Source of the DNA: Hypomesus transpacificus
Lineage: Eukaryota; Chordata; Actinopteri; Osmeriformes; Osmeridae
Assembly (NCBI RefSeq): GCF_021917145.1
Contig: NC_061080.1
Location: 2,585,497 to 2,649,496, forward strand
Direction of reading: 5' to 3'
Length of the DNA stretch: 64,000 bases
Positions 15,001 to 25,430 of this stretch are shown here, one piece after another (the first letter of the stretch is position 1; every line of letters starts with the position of its first letter). Below the pieces are notes generated by a model. That model searched no databases. It was not told where the DNA came from and worked only from the letters and a program-made list of their open reading frames with translations. The translations under genes were made by a program, and so were the position numbers.

Positions 15001-18000
15001 AGCTGGATGGGTCGCTGCTCTCAAAGCTGACCGCACTGCCGCGGTCAGAGCTGGTGCTTGTGCCGCCAGTGTCCTTACCGCAGCTGGATGGGTCGCTGCT
15101 CTCAAAGCTGACCGCACTGCCGCGGTCAGAGCTGGTGCTTGTGCCGCCAGTGTCCTTACCGTAGCTGGATGGGTCGCCGCTCTCAAAGCTGCCCGCACTG
15201 CCGCGGTCAGAGCTGGTGCTTGTGCCGCCAGTGTCCTTACCGCAGCTGGATGGGTCGCCGCTCTCAAAGCTGACCGCAGTGCCGCGCTCAGAGCTGGTGC
15301 TTGTGCCACCAGTGTCCTTACTGCAGCTGGAATGGGCGCCGCTCTCAAAGCTGACCGCACTACCGTGGTCAGAGCTGGTGCCACCAGTGTCCTTACCGCA
15401 GCTGGAATGGGCGCCGCTCTCAAAGCTGACTGCACTGCCGTGCTCAGAGCTGGTGCTTGTGCCGCCAGTGTCCTTACCGCAGCTGGATGGGTCGCTGCTC
15501 TCAAAGCTGACCACACTGCCGTGGTCAGAGCTGGTGCTTGTGCCGCCAGTGTCCTTACCGTAGCTGGATGGGTCGCCGCTCTCAAAGCTGCCCGCACTGC
15601 CGCGGTCAGAGCTGGTGCTTGTGCCGCCAGTGTCCTTACCGCAGCTGGATGGGTCGCCGCTCTCAAAGCTGACCGCACTGCCGCGCTCAGAGCTGGTGCT
15701 TGTGCCACCAGTGTCCTTACTGCAGCTGGAATGGGCGCCGCTCTCAAAGCTGACCGCACTACCGCGGTCAGAGCTGGTGCTTGTGCCGCAAGTGTCCTTA
15801 CCGCAGCTGGATGGGTCGCCGCTCTCAAAGCTGCCCGCACTGCCGCGGTCAGAGCTGGTGCCGCCAGTGTCCTTACCGCAGCTGGATGGGTCGCTGCTCT
15901 CAAAGCTGACCACACTGCCGTGGTCAGAGCTGGTGCTTGTGCCGCCAGTGTCCTTACCGTAGCTGGATGGGTCGCCGCTCTCAAAGCTGCCCGCACTGCC
16001 GCGGTCAGAGCTGGTGCTTGTGCCGCCAGTGTCCTTACCGCAGCTGGATGAGTCACTGCAGCTGACCCCACTGCTGTCTTCAGAGTCTGTCCTGCACCCG
16101 TCTGGGTCATTGCAACTGACTCCAACGCTGTCTTCAGAGTCTGTCCTGCACCCGTCTGGGTCATTGCAACTGACTCCAACGCTGTCTTCAGAGTCTGTCC
16201 TGCACCCGTCTGAGTCATTGCAACTGACCCCACCACTGTGATCAGGGGCCACACAGCACCCGGATGGGTAAATGCAGATGCACACACACCTGGATGAGTC
16301 ACCGCTGTCACAGTTATCGGCGCGCTTTTCCACTTTAGCTTTCATCTCAGAGTGGGTGGACGGACCAGCATGCATCACATTCCCTATTTTAGCCCTCTTC
16401 TGCGACAGGAAGGCATTACCTGAGCTAGATGAGGGTTTCATGTACTGACTGGACAGGAATGGTGATTTGCTGTTCCTTGCAAGTCCAAAGATGCCATTAC
16501 CATGCTTCAAGCCCCTTGGGTTAGACAGTTTCTGAGTGACCTTGTTGCTGATGGGCTTCTCAGTCTGCTTCTGTGGTGCAACAAGTCGGGGGCTGGATCC
16601 AGGGAAGACTTTTCCCATTGAGTTACCAGAGTCACCTGTGGAAAGAGAAACATAAGCAAGTTGAAAGGCAAACTGTTGATCTTGACTCAAATAAAAGGAT
16701 TCTTCTGAAAGTAATGGGTTCTACCCGCCAAGAAAATAAGAACCTTGGAATAGAGGAGCACAGACAGCAACTCCAATCAGCAGACAACCCATCGCAAAAA
16801 CCCTAAAGAGACAAGACTAGTTAGATGAAACCCCACCAACAGACGTCATAGAAACGTATCAGGTTATAAACTCACCTTAGGCATATTGCAAAAGCCACAA
16901 CCATTTTGAAACTACAAGGGTATCACAAACTGTAGGACGGACTTTCACCCAAAAAAAACTGGTAACATATCGATGCATGTTTGCTCTCCCCTTTTAAATA
17001 ATGCTTCAAACCTTAACAATTACGCCTAACCAATTAATCGCATCTGTTACCAATCAATGCAGGGCTTTCGTTTTATCAAAAGTTTGGCATGTGGACCTGG
17101 CGACGTTTTTTCGGGGGGATTTTTCTTATTGGCTGGTATAACTCGATTCTCGAGACAACTATCAGCTCGGCCGAAATTTTGCCTGCGGGACACATTTATT
17201 TTTCAGCGTGAGAAATGGTTGCAATGCGTGAGAAATACAAGGTGTTGCGTTAAAGTTGATAAACGGTCGAAATGCATAAGTCTCGCGGCAAATGTGTGAG
17301 ACTTTACAGCCCTTCGAATGCAAGATAAGGGTTGAAGATTGAAGATGAGAAAACTGTTACACTCGTCCTGTTTTGTAAGCTTTGGGCTGAGGAGAGCAAG
17401 GCCCGCGGTGTCTTCCCTAGCAGTAGCACCACGGGGGCAACTACCCACTGTCAGAGGGGTATGCAGCAACAATTTTGGAATTCCCAAGGCAGGGCCGTTT
17501 CAAGCCTTTATGGGGCCTTAAGCAGAATTTATTTGGGGGCCCCTCATTTATTCGATTAAACTTCAATTTATTACACATTGTTCATTTGTGGTGCGCCGTT
17601 TATTTGAGGGCAACGTTTAATTGAAGAAATACGGTATAGGCTAGCTGCGCTAGCATGCTAACGTGTTAGTTCGCTAGCTAGGTTACATTAAATGTTCTTA
17701 GATAGTTAGTTTGAACAGTACGGTCTTCTAAATCACTGATTTATCAACGAGCAAATGTCAATGTTAGTTAGATTAGCTAGCTCTATCTCGTCTGCTTTTT
17801 ATTAACGCTGATTTGCAAGGAGTGAACAGCTAGATAGCGAAAACACCTAGACTACTTACTGTAGCCTGTTAACCAGTTTAGCTTGCTAACGCAAGAGCAC
17901 CTGTTTCCAGGGGCGGCCCTAAGCATCTGGGGGGCCGTTTCAATAACTAATATGGGGCCCTACCTAGCCTGGTCCTTACCAGACCCTCGTACATTTCATT

Positions 18001-21000
18001 TGTACAGAGGGTCTGGGATGTCTCGATTGACAAACGTTAACTTCCTTGAAGGCGGGTCCTCTGTTGAAGTTTAAAACTATTAAATCCGCCCAGAGCCACT
18101 CTGATTTGCCATAACCAATCGCAAGCGTTCACCTTAGCCAACTCCTTCACCACTACTGTAACGGAGCTTGCTGCCGTAGCTGGAAAATCAAACTTTTCCC
18201 GAACCCCATGGGGAGGAGGGCCACAACATAATGGCCACCAACAAAACTCAGCAAGGAATGTTCTTGCTCTGGCTTTAACCTATATTCGGCAGCGTTGCCA
18301 CAACGGCAGAATAGTTTCGCTTGCATCTTTCTCTGCCGCCATTACTGAACTACTCAAACAAGTGCACAACATTAACTTAATCGTTCTCAGCCACTCCCTC
18401 TGTTCGCTGATTGGACCTACAAAAAATTGGTTTCTGGAAACTGACTTCAGAACCGACATCCCAGACCTAGTACAGAAGCAAAATCCAAATTGAGCGGAAG
18501 TACGTAGGAGGGCAGAGCCAGGCTAGGCCCTACTCACATAAAACAAACATAATAGAGCAGAAAAAGCAAGGATTCCTGTTGGTTTGCATCAATGGTATAT
18601 TATTTTATTATTATTTATTACGTGCACTTTCATCCTAATGAACAGGGCAGCTCAACATTAAAATAATCCAACTGTATTTGATTAAAACGATATATAACAG
18701 CGTTTTATGTTGGAATAAGCCTCGCCCTTTCACGCGCGGCAACTTCACTGCGTACTGTAATTGATTAGCGCTGTATATTTTCAGCTGTCCGGGCTGACTT
18801 AAAAAACATCCCCTCAACTTGAATTATTTAACTAAAGCAAAGAAGAAAAAGAGTCTGACGTGACACTAAACCTAATTTATCTTAAATAGCTCTACAACGA
18901 GCAGCTCACCGGGTGCACCGCTGCTGTCGCCCTAGCTCTACAGATGCTGGACAGAAGAAAGAGGTCACTTTTGGTGGACTGAAAAAAGCTTTTCTTTTGT
19001 TGTCCAATATCTTAAGTTTTTCATCACCACTGGCATGTGTACGTTTAATTTATTTTCCTGCTCAAACTAACATTTTAACCTTGGTCATGGGGGCGGTAAA
19101 CGTTGCCATGGTAACCGCGAGTTTGACCAATCAGATATCAGTCAGTGTTGTTTTGCTTAGGATTGTGGGTAGTGTAGTATTTCAACAGAATATCACAAAT
19201 AACATGGTTGATTTCATACGGACTTGTGGCTTTATAGGGGCAGAAACTTTCGTTTCACAACCTCGTAGCTCTTGATCAGTCTACCTTGGATGGTTGAGAC
19301 ATTATGGCAGACAATTAATATCTTGCTGAGAAAATGAATGGGATTTTTGGCTGTCTGTTGGGGGCCCCCTTGGAGGGCAGGGCCCGTTTCAATTGAAATG
19401 GGTGAAACATAAGTAAGGCCGCCTCTGCCTGCTTCTCCAATTCTTTCACAACTGTAGATTATCTAGGCGTTAGCAATAGGCTACACTGCTATTCGTTTTC
19501 TGGCTATTTTTTGTAAGCTTCCCTTCCCGACTATGCCGACTAACAGCTAGTCTCTAGCTAGCTAGCGTTAGAGTAATTTGCTAAGTAAGGTATGTTGATA
19601 TAATATTTGAAACGTATTTAGCTAACAGTGGACCCGGACCCTAGTGCAACACAAGAGAATGTTCATTAAAATGACATGCTGCTACTAGGTATTTCAGGAC
19701 CGGCTACCCCTACCGTAGGCTATTTCTGGGGCGGAGTTTAATACACAATGTTCATTTTTGGTGAAAATGAGAGCAGCGTTTAATTGAAGAAACACGGTAG
19801 CCTACATTAAACTGTACTTGCATGTGCTCTTGGGGGCCCTCTGGTGGCCACGGGGGCCCTAAGCACCCGCTTAGTTTGTTTATGCCTTGGGCCGGCCCAG
19901 GCGATCAGTAGCCTACAAACATCCCGCTCTGAGGGTAAAACGCAGACTGCCTGTCGCAGGAACTGAAAATCGCAAATTGCGCTTTTCCGAGTCATGCATA
20001 TGCATTCACGTGAGGGTCAAGGGGAAGGTGGGAGTTCCCCTAAAGAGATGGGAGGAGATGCGTAAAGTGCGCCTAATTATATATTCCGCGGTATGTACAG
20101 AAACCGCCCTTGAAAGCGTGCTTCCATTTTTGCGGTGAAAATTATCCGCCTTTTTAAAGCAGCAGGATGTGCATGTGCCTCCTGGTGAAATGGCAGCCGC
20201 AACACGGGCAAGACGAGGACATAGGCCAAATTATTTTTGCCACAAGGATCACACTTTTTGAGTTGAGAACAGGAAATCATTACGCGTTACAGATTAAGCA
20301 ACCATGCGATATTACAGTTACTGAAGAAATCAAAGATTACATCGAATCTCCGACTCATTCACATTCCATTCCAGCAGTTGTTAAACTCAAATATTGGCAT
20401 CAGAATCATTTCAAACAGTCATTGCTGTTTTGACTTTGGTGGCTGATCCATGACATAAAGAAAAAAGGACCATTCAATTGTGCGTTTAAATCCTCGCAAT
20501 GTACGGTGTAGTGGGCGGAGAAAGGCGCTGTTTACCCGATGACCTGCAGGTTTCGTAAATACGACGTAAACTGAAGTATCACAGCGTGCGCAGTCTGCGG
20601 GTTGGCCATGGCGCTAATAACGCTACGTTTGCAAAAGTACGTACATGAGGCCCTCAGTGTGCTTGCCACAAAGTGACACGAACTGTAGGTGTGAAGGTTC
20701 TGATTTATTGATTGTCAACCTGACAGTACTGTTTCTTTCAGCCACAAGGGAAAACCTAGTTCCTATGATGTGGATTGTTATAAGCTTGGTCCTTTTGATT
20801 TTCTGTGTGCTGGCCTTCATTCTTGTTTTCAGACATTGGTGAGTGGTTTAAAAAATTGTGTTTAAGTCAGAAACAAATTTGTACCAAAAAGGAATATCTC
20901 TTGTATGGACATTTGAATGCAAAATCTTTGTAAAATAAAATTGTTTTAAATGTTTATTCCTATATGCACAACACAGATTGCAGCTCAGGGTTATTGTGTC

Positions 21001-21367
21001 CTATACTCTCTCACCTCTCCTAAGCAGGGTACGTTCAACATGTGGAACGAAAGATGGGAGAAACGGTCCAAGGAATGAGGAGGAGGAGGGCAGTACACAA
21101 GCAGTGAGAACTGAACCCTCTGCTTCAGTTTATGCTGTGAGTATATAGTATGTCTTCTGGACATTCAAGTAGCCCCATTAGGAATTTGGTCCCTTGGACT
21201 AACGTTGGCAACATGCTACACAGAATCCTCTTCCCAGTTAACACCAGCAGTTTAAGGGTCATTTATGTACTTTCTTGCTGTTCTTTTAGAATTTGGGACC
21301 TCGAACACAGACCATCTATGAGGTGCTGCATCCGGTAGCAGCCACAAACTCCAACGGTCGTATATGA
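12040..21367 (+). CDS. Receptor A: single-Ig-domain ITAM membrane receptor (5 exons)
   Basis: Exons are 12040-12100, 12784-13056, 20742-20838, 21028-21136 and 21290-21367; phases (1, 1, 2, 0) join in frame to 205 residues. Exon 1 encodes a 20-residue signal peptide. Exon 2 is an Ig-like domain (about 21-111): a FRLEITV B strand without the usual cysteine, Cys51, Cys59, Cys97 in GEYYC (F strand) and Cys106, plus one sequon (Asn75). Exon 3 is the transmembrane segment (about 119-140), with no charged residue inside. Exon 4 is a basic then acidic linker. Exons 4 and 5 together form Y179-A-N-L, seven residues, Y190-E-V-L, a canonical ITAM. ITAMs in CD3, CD79 and FcR-gamma are phosphorylated by Src kinases and recruit Syk/ZAP-70, so an activating immune receptor is inferred; the ligand is unknown. 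Receptor C (26.4-29.0 kb) has the same exon plan. The 7.7-kb second intron contains an antisense gene and transposons, so the link from the Ig exon to the TM exon is the least certain step. The subfamily is not recognised. Confidence 0.8.
12556..12747 (+). repeat. tRNA-derived SINE in receptor A intron 1
   Basis: This has a tRNA-like head with the A box around 12568-12584 (TGGCTGAGCGGTTAGGG) and a B box around 12612-12622 (AGTTCGATTCC). The tail holds the CTTACTGTAAGTCGCTCTGG end and ATGTAAATG repeats. The intron of receptor C keeps the flanking 'GTAAATGCAACCAAT' but lacks the SINE, so insertion came after receptors A and C separated. Confidence 0.85.
13546..13789. mobile_element. hAT-type MITE, 244 bp
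   Basis: It starts CAGTGCCGGTCC and ends GGGCAGGCACTG, imperfect inverted termini with the CAG/CTG ends of hAT elements. It is flanked by ATCAGATG (13538-13545) and ATCAGAGA (13790-13797), an 8-bp target duplication matching at six of eight bases. It is too short to encode a transposase and lies in intron 2 of receptor A. Confidence 0.75.
14276..16792 (-). CDS. Secreted Ser/Gly-rich tandem-repeat protein (2 coding exons)
   Basis: Coding exons are 16744-16792 and 14276-16635 (phase 1), giving 802 residues. The start codon begins a short hydrophobic signal (MGCLLIGVAVCAPLFQ). Next come a unique Lys/Ser/Gln-rich region (about 17-150), about three 18-residue repeats with paired cysteines (VSCNDPDGCRTDSE type), then twenty repeats of 25-27 residues (core DPSSCGKDTGGTSTSS). 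Each has one Cys or Tyr at a fixed position. The tail is basic (RSKYRRRK, a possible convertase site) and ends aromatic, at FLVYW. A splice donor at 16876 and an acceptor just before the start codon suggest a noncoding first exon, and a TATA-like box lies near 17.0 kb. The donor GTTCTT of coding exon 1 is weak; the alternative GTAGAA donor gives a stop. The gene is nested antisense in receptor A intron 2. A partial copy at 22203-22745 keeps the same frame and both exons, which argues that this is the true frame among several open ones. Regular Cys spacing suggests a cross-linked extracellular or matrix protein; this is inference. No family is recognised. Confidence 0.65.
14480..16051. repeat. 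81-bp coding minisatellite, 20 copies
   Basis: Units are 81 bp, or 75 bp where six bases are missing. They are GC-rich and very similar, and all keep the reading frame of the minus-strand secreted-protein gene. Variant units recur with a period of five (Tyr-bearing copies 2, 7 and 12 counted from the N terminus; SCSKDT copies 5, 10 and 16), showing expansion in multi-unit blocks. A separate 54-bp repeat, about three copies, follows at 16065-16225. Confidence 0.95.
16991..17000 (-). promoter_or_regulatory. Candidate TATA box of the repeat-protein gene
   Basis: The minus strand reads TATTTAAAAG, about 115 bp upstream of a consensus donor (CTAAG/GTGAG) that would end a noncoding first exon. The element is conserved in the duplicate at 22944-22953. 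Assignment is by position only. Confidence 0.4.
17490..19900. mobile_element. Possible outer hAT-like element interrupted by a second one
   Basis: The left end reads CAGGGCCGTTTCAAG and the right end CTTGGGCCGGCCCAG, roughly inverted, with GGGGGCCC-rich subterminal DNA at both ends. No target duplication is recognisable. Related segments at about 17564-17640 and 19738-19801 are in direct, not inverted, orientation, so this may be two elements rather than one. The inner element (17908-19427) is better defined. The duplicated copy lacks this insertion. Confidence 0.4.
17908..19427. mobile_element. Non-autonomous hAT element, 1.5 kb
   Basis: The termini are inverted: CAGGGGCGGCCCTAAG at the left and, read in reverse complement, CAGAGGCGGCCTTACTT at the right. 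The flanking 8-bp duplication is CCTGTTTC (17900-17907) and CCTGCTTC (19428-19435), matching at seven of eight bases. No transposase frame is intact. Confidence 0.75.
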
Positions 21368-22202
21368 AAGGCAAAGATGAAGTCAAGAGGCTAACGGATT
21401 GGTCAGTAGGGAAAGACTTTACTGGAAGTTCAATCCATGAGGGGGGACTACTTTTTTCAGGCCAGAGCAACTGCCTTTCAAAATTCCTGTGCCCCTCCCT
21501 GGTGGTGATGAAGAACTAAGAGGAATCAGCCATGTTGCGGTATTTTGCAAATGTGTGCGTTTCATCATCATCTTGTTGTACTCGCTGCAAAATATATTTT
21601 TTACTGTTGCTTGCTTTTTTTACAGGTACACTTGCACTCATGTTGTTTAATTGTAACTTGCTTAACTACATGCTCTTACAGTTCTTCCCTTACGCACTTA
21701 TTTTTGGTTCATGTTTTGGCTACCCGCAATGTTTTGGGGATATCTTGTTATCAGTGACGTATGCACTTTAAAAAGCTCTCTCTTGGAAGTCGCTTTGGAT
21801 AAAAGCATCTATTAAATGATAAATGTAAAACTGCATCTCTACATCCTCTGTAGCAATGCAAGTAAACATTGTTGTCTTCTGTCCATCTGCTGTTTTAAGA
21901 ATGTGTACTCTGGTAAAATATATACTTCACACCAGAAACGATTTTAGTCTACACAATTTTGAAAGCTGAGTTTCTTGGCCCACTCTGTTCAAATTAAACA
22001 TGTACCCTTATCTATTCCCTTCCTTGTTTGATTTTTGTATTGTCTCGTGTCAGTAGAGGGGGATTTTCAGATCTAAGGAACAACAATTAAACACAATACT
22101 TTTTATTTATTTGTTGCAACAACAAAAAACACTGGACAACATCTTCAAGAAGTAGATTGGTAAAAATCAGGAAGTCCACTGCAATTATTTAGAGGAATCA
22201 GA

Positions 22203-22745
22203 TCAACAGCACCCAGATGGGTGAATGCAGATGCCCCCACACCTGGATGAGTCACCGCCGTCACAGTTATTGGCGCGCTTTTCCACTTTGGCATTCAACT
22301 CAGAGTGAGTGGACTGACCAGCATGCATCATATTCGCCATTTTAGCTCTCTTATGCGACAGGAAGGCATTACCTGAGCTAGATGAGTGTTTCATGTACTG
22401 ACTGGACAGGAATAGTGATTTGCTGTTCCTTGCAAGTCCAAAGATGCCGTTACCATGCTTCAAGCCCCTTGGGTTAGACAGTTTCTGAGTGACCTTGTTG
22501 CTGATGGGCTTCTCAGTCTGCTTCTGTGGTGCAACGAGTCGGGGGCTGGATCCAGGGAAGACTTTTCCCATTGAGTTATCAGAGTCACCTGTTGAAAGAG
22601 AAACATAAGCAAGTTGAAAGGCAAACTGTTGATCTTGACTCAAATTTAAGGATTCTACTGAAAGTAAGAGGTTCTACCCACCAAGAAAATAAGAACCTTG
22701 GAATAGAGGAGCACAGACAGCAACTCCAATCAGCAGACAACCCAT
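22203..22745 (-). CDS. Truncated copy of the secreted repeat protein (2 exons)
   Basis: Exons are 22697-22745 and 22203-22588 (phase 1), giving 144 residues. It keeps the signal peptide and the unique Lys/Ser/Gln-rich N-terminal region of the 802-residue parent, with scattered substitutions and no frameshift. It ends after a short Cys-containing stretch (GDSSRCGG, then IHPSGCC), where the first base of sequence from the other side of the duplication junction completes a TGA. None of the 27-residue repeats is present. The noncoding-exon donor is GTTAGT instead of GTGAGT. It could be a working short secreted protein or a duplication relic. The parental gene lies at 14276-16792. Confidence 0.55.
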
Positions 22746-22943
22746 CGAAAAAACCCTAAAGAGACAAGACTAGTTAGATGAAACCCCACCAACAGACGTC
22801 ATAGAAACGTATCAGGTTATAAACTAACCTTAGGCATATTACAAAAGCCACAACCATTTTGAAACTACAAGGGTATCACAAACTGCAGGACAGACTTTCA
22901 CAAAAAAATAACTGGTAACATGTTGATGCATGTTTGCTCTCCC

Positions 22944-22953
22944 CTTTTAAATA
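22944..22953 (-). promoter_or_regulatory. Candidate TATA box of the truncated repeat-protein copy
   Basis: Same TATTTAAAAG on the minus strand, in the position equivalent to 16991-17000. It is conserved through the duplication. Confidence 0.35.
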
Positions 22954-23397
22954 ATGCTTCAAACCTTAACAATTACGCCTAACTAATTAATCACATCTGT
23001 TACCAATCAATGCAGGTCTCTTGTTTTATCAAAAGTTTGGCATGTGAACGTGGCGACTTTTCTTATTGGCTGGTATAACTCGAGTCTCGAGACAACTATC
23101 AGCTCGGCAGAAATTTTATCTGCGGGACACATTTATTTTTCAGCGTGAGCAATGGTTGCAATGCGTGAGAAATACAAGGTGTTGCGTTAAAGTTGATAAA
23201 CGGTCGAAATGCATAAGTCTCGCGGCAAATGTGTGAGACTTTACAGCCCTTCGTATACAAAATAAGGACTGAAGATTGAAGATGAGAAAACTGTTACACT
23301 CGTCCTGTTTTGTAAGCTTTGGGCTGAGGAGAGCGAGGCCCGCGGTGTCTTCCCTAGCAGTAGCACCACGGGGGCAACTACCCAGTGTCAAGAGGCA

Positions 23398-24530
23398 CGG
23401 GCGTAGATTTAGGGGGGGACGCTAGGTACTAGTCCCCACCAACATTTGAAAATGACAAAATTGTCCCCACCAATATTTTAGTGAACTCCTTTGTAATGCA
23501 ATTTGGTTCGATTCCGAAAAACTATTTTGCACAATATTTGCCAAACGCATTTCCTATTATTGTCCGTCGCCCAGAAAAGTGAAAAAAGTTAACCAATGCG
23601 TCCTAGAGCCTGAGAGACAAGATTGTCATTTAATTGGCTGAAGTGGCAGTCGGAAACACTCCGTGAATCTTGACTGCAGAAAGAGAGCTGTAGTCTGACA
23701 CGGTAAACTACTAAATACGCCCGGAAATAATAAAGCCTCATATTAGTATTTCGTTTGGTCTCAGCATTGATATTTTGGACCCTTTTGTGCTTTGTAGGTA
23801 GGAAAATGTCACCCAAAAATAAGAGATGTATAGCCTATCAGAATTTTTTTCACCATCCAGAGAGTAAGTAGGTAAGGTCGTTGTTAGTTAGCTAGTGGAA
23901 AACTAGCTACCCACACAGTGCAAACCTGCTAGCCTTACATCGCCACCCACTCTACGATGGAAACATGTTTTGAAAGTTGTTAGAGTAGTAGAGCATGTAA
24001 CTTGCTTGTATTAAATCTATCCCTAGCGTCTGCAATCTTTCGACCAGTGTGTTAGCAGCAGCTGGTCTTGTTGAAGCCAGAAGGATAAAGCTATAATCTA
24101 CCCACATAATGGGACCGTGCTATTTTAGCCCAGTACCAACAGGCTAGCAACTCAAAAGTGATATTAATTGGTAATAAGTAGGCCTATATGATCCCTTTGA
24201 TAGTAATATCCCTATAATCTCGACAAATGTCAGCAGTCAACTAAGCATGGTTAGTGTCTGTATTAAATTAATGAATTACTGTGCAGGAAAAACGGCACCC
24301 TGAAGCTACAGATGTAGAGCAGGTTGGTGATGAATCAGCATCAGGTGAGAAGTTGAATTGTCCGCTTTGGTAAAGATTGCATTAAATTGCTGTTTTTTAA
24401 GGGATGTTTAGACAATGTTACCCATGAATGTTATCATTCACACTTATACTTGTAGGTAATAAAAAAGGTATAAATATAAATCATTATTTCATTGCTTAGA
24501 AGTGATGTAGGCCTAGTACAGCTCCATAAA
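23398..24530 (+). mobile_element. Decayed hAT-like element with transposase-type exons
   Basis: The left end (CGGGCGTAGATTTAGGGGGG and a repeated 'GTCCCCACCAA') resembles the terminus of a common fish hAT family. Inside is a start codon at 23806 (MSPKNKRCIAYQNFFHHPES) and an exon-like segment at 24287-24344 (HPEATDVEQVGDESAS) bounded by AG and GT. No catalytic part remains, and the right terminus is missing at the join to the receptor TM exon. Confidence 0.45.
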
Positions 24531-24535
24531 ACTAG

Positions 24536-25430
24536 CCTAGTTCCTGTGATGTGGATTGTTATCAGCTTGGTCCTTTTGATTGTCTGTGTGCTGGCCTTCA
24601 TTCTTGTTTTCAGACATTGGTGAGTGGTTTAAAGAATTGTTTTTGTCAGAAAAAAAATTGTACCAGAAAGGAATATCTCTTGTATGGACATTTGAATGCA
24701 AAATCGTTGTAATATATAATTGTTTTAAATGTTTGTTCCTATATGCACAACACAGATTGCAGCTCAGGGTTATTGTGTCCTATACTCTCTCACCTCAACC
24801 CTCTGCTTCAGTTTATGCTGTGAGTATATAGTATGTCTTCTGGACATTCAATTGCATCAAGTAAAGAAGAGGGGAAGAACTTAAAGGAAACTCAAATTCA
24901 ACCAAAACCACAAATGTGCTCTGATGAGCCAGTATTCATTTCCTCTTACATGCTTTCACCCTTCATAAATGGAAATATTTTTCTTGGCCTATACGATGCC
25001 GTGTACGGTAAGGTTTAAGATCAATAACACTAACTATTTACACTTTCCAGATATGTATTTATCCCAGTCAGTGTAAATTACTGTAGTTTATCTTTTATTT
25101 TGATACAGCTGTCTTGAATGTCTTTGGGCACCACCTCAATCCTCCAAACGGAAGAGGAAACTTGTGTTGGGGGAGCCAGCGAAGTTTCATTTATGAGCTG
25201 GCAGAAGTTTATACTACAATACTCAATACAAGTAGCCCCATTAGGAATTTGGTCCCTTGGGCTAACGTTGGCAACATGCTACACAGAATCCTCTTCCCAG
25301 TTAACACCAGCAGTTTAAGGGTCATTTATGTACTTTCTTGCTGTTCTTTTAGAATTTGGGACCTCAAACACAGACCATCTATGAGGTGCTGCATCCGGTA
25401 GCAGCCACAAACTCCAACGGTCGTATATGA
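24536..25430 (+). pseudogene. Receptor B: orphan TM and ITAM exons
   Basis: This is a duplicate of the last three exons of receptor A. The TM exon is present from 24536 but its acceptor and first residues are replaced by transposon sequence. The cytoplasmic exon (around 24797-24819) has lost about 75 bp including its acceptor. The last exon (25353-25430) is intact and encodes the second half of the ITAM ending in the same stop. No signal-peptide or Ig exon accompanies it, because the duplication started inside receptor A intron 2. It cannot make a receptor alone; use of its last exon by a readthrough transcript is conceivable but unsupported. Confidence 0.8.

Larger units (their letters stand above)
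16254..22207. repeat. Tandem segmental duplication, copy 1
   Basis: This ~5.95-kb segment is repeated directly downstream as 22207-26278. It contains the 5' part of the minus-strand secreted-protein gene and the TM, cytoplasmic and ITAM exons plus 3' flank of receptor A. The left edge aligns at ACAGCACCC (16254 against 22206); the right edge aligns at GATCAACA (22201 against 26271). The two copies share a few bases (ACA) at the join, as in microhomology-mediated duplication. Homology is interrupted between about 17.45-20.75 kb and 23.39-24.54 kb, where different transposons lie. Confidence 0.9.

Noticed and set aside
14447-16051. 534-residue Ala/Val-rich open frame on the plus strand across the 81-bp array
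   Set aside because: The unit length is a multiple of three and the DNA is GC-rich without stops, so several frames stay open. Only the minus-strand frame has a signal peptide, splice sites and a matching duplicate.
14497-16311. 604-residue Ala/Arg-rich open frame on the minus strand
   Set aside because: Same array in the wrong frame; no start context and no splice link to the signal exon.
21532-21771. Conserved 79-residue hydrophobic open frame present in both duplicates (also 25595-25834)
   Set aside because: The duplicates are nearly identical over the whole region, so conservation proves nothing; it lies in the 3' flank of the receptor and ends in SINE-type sequence.
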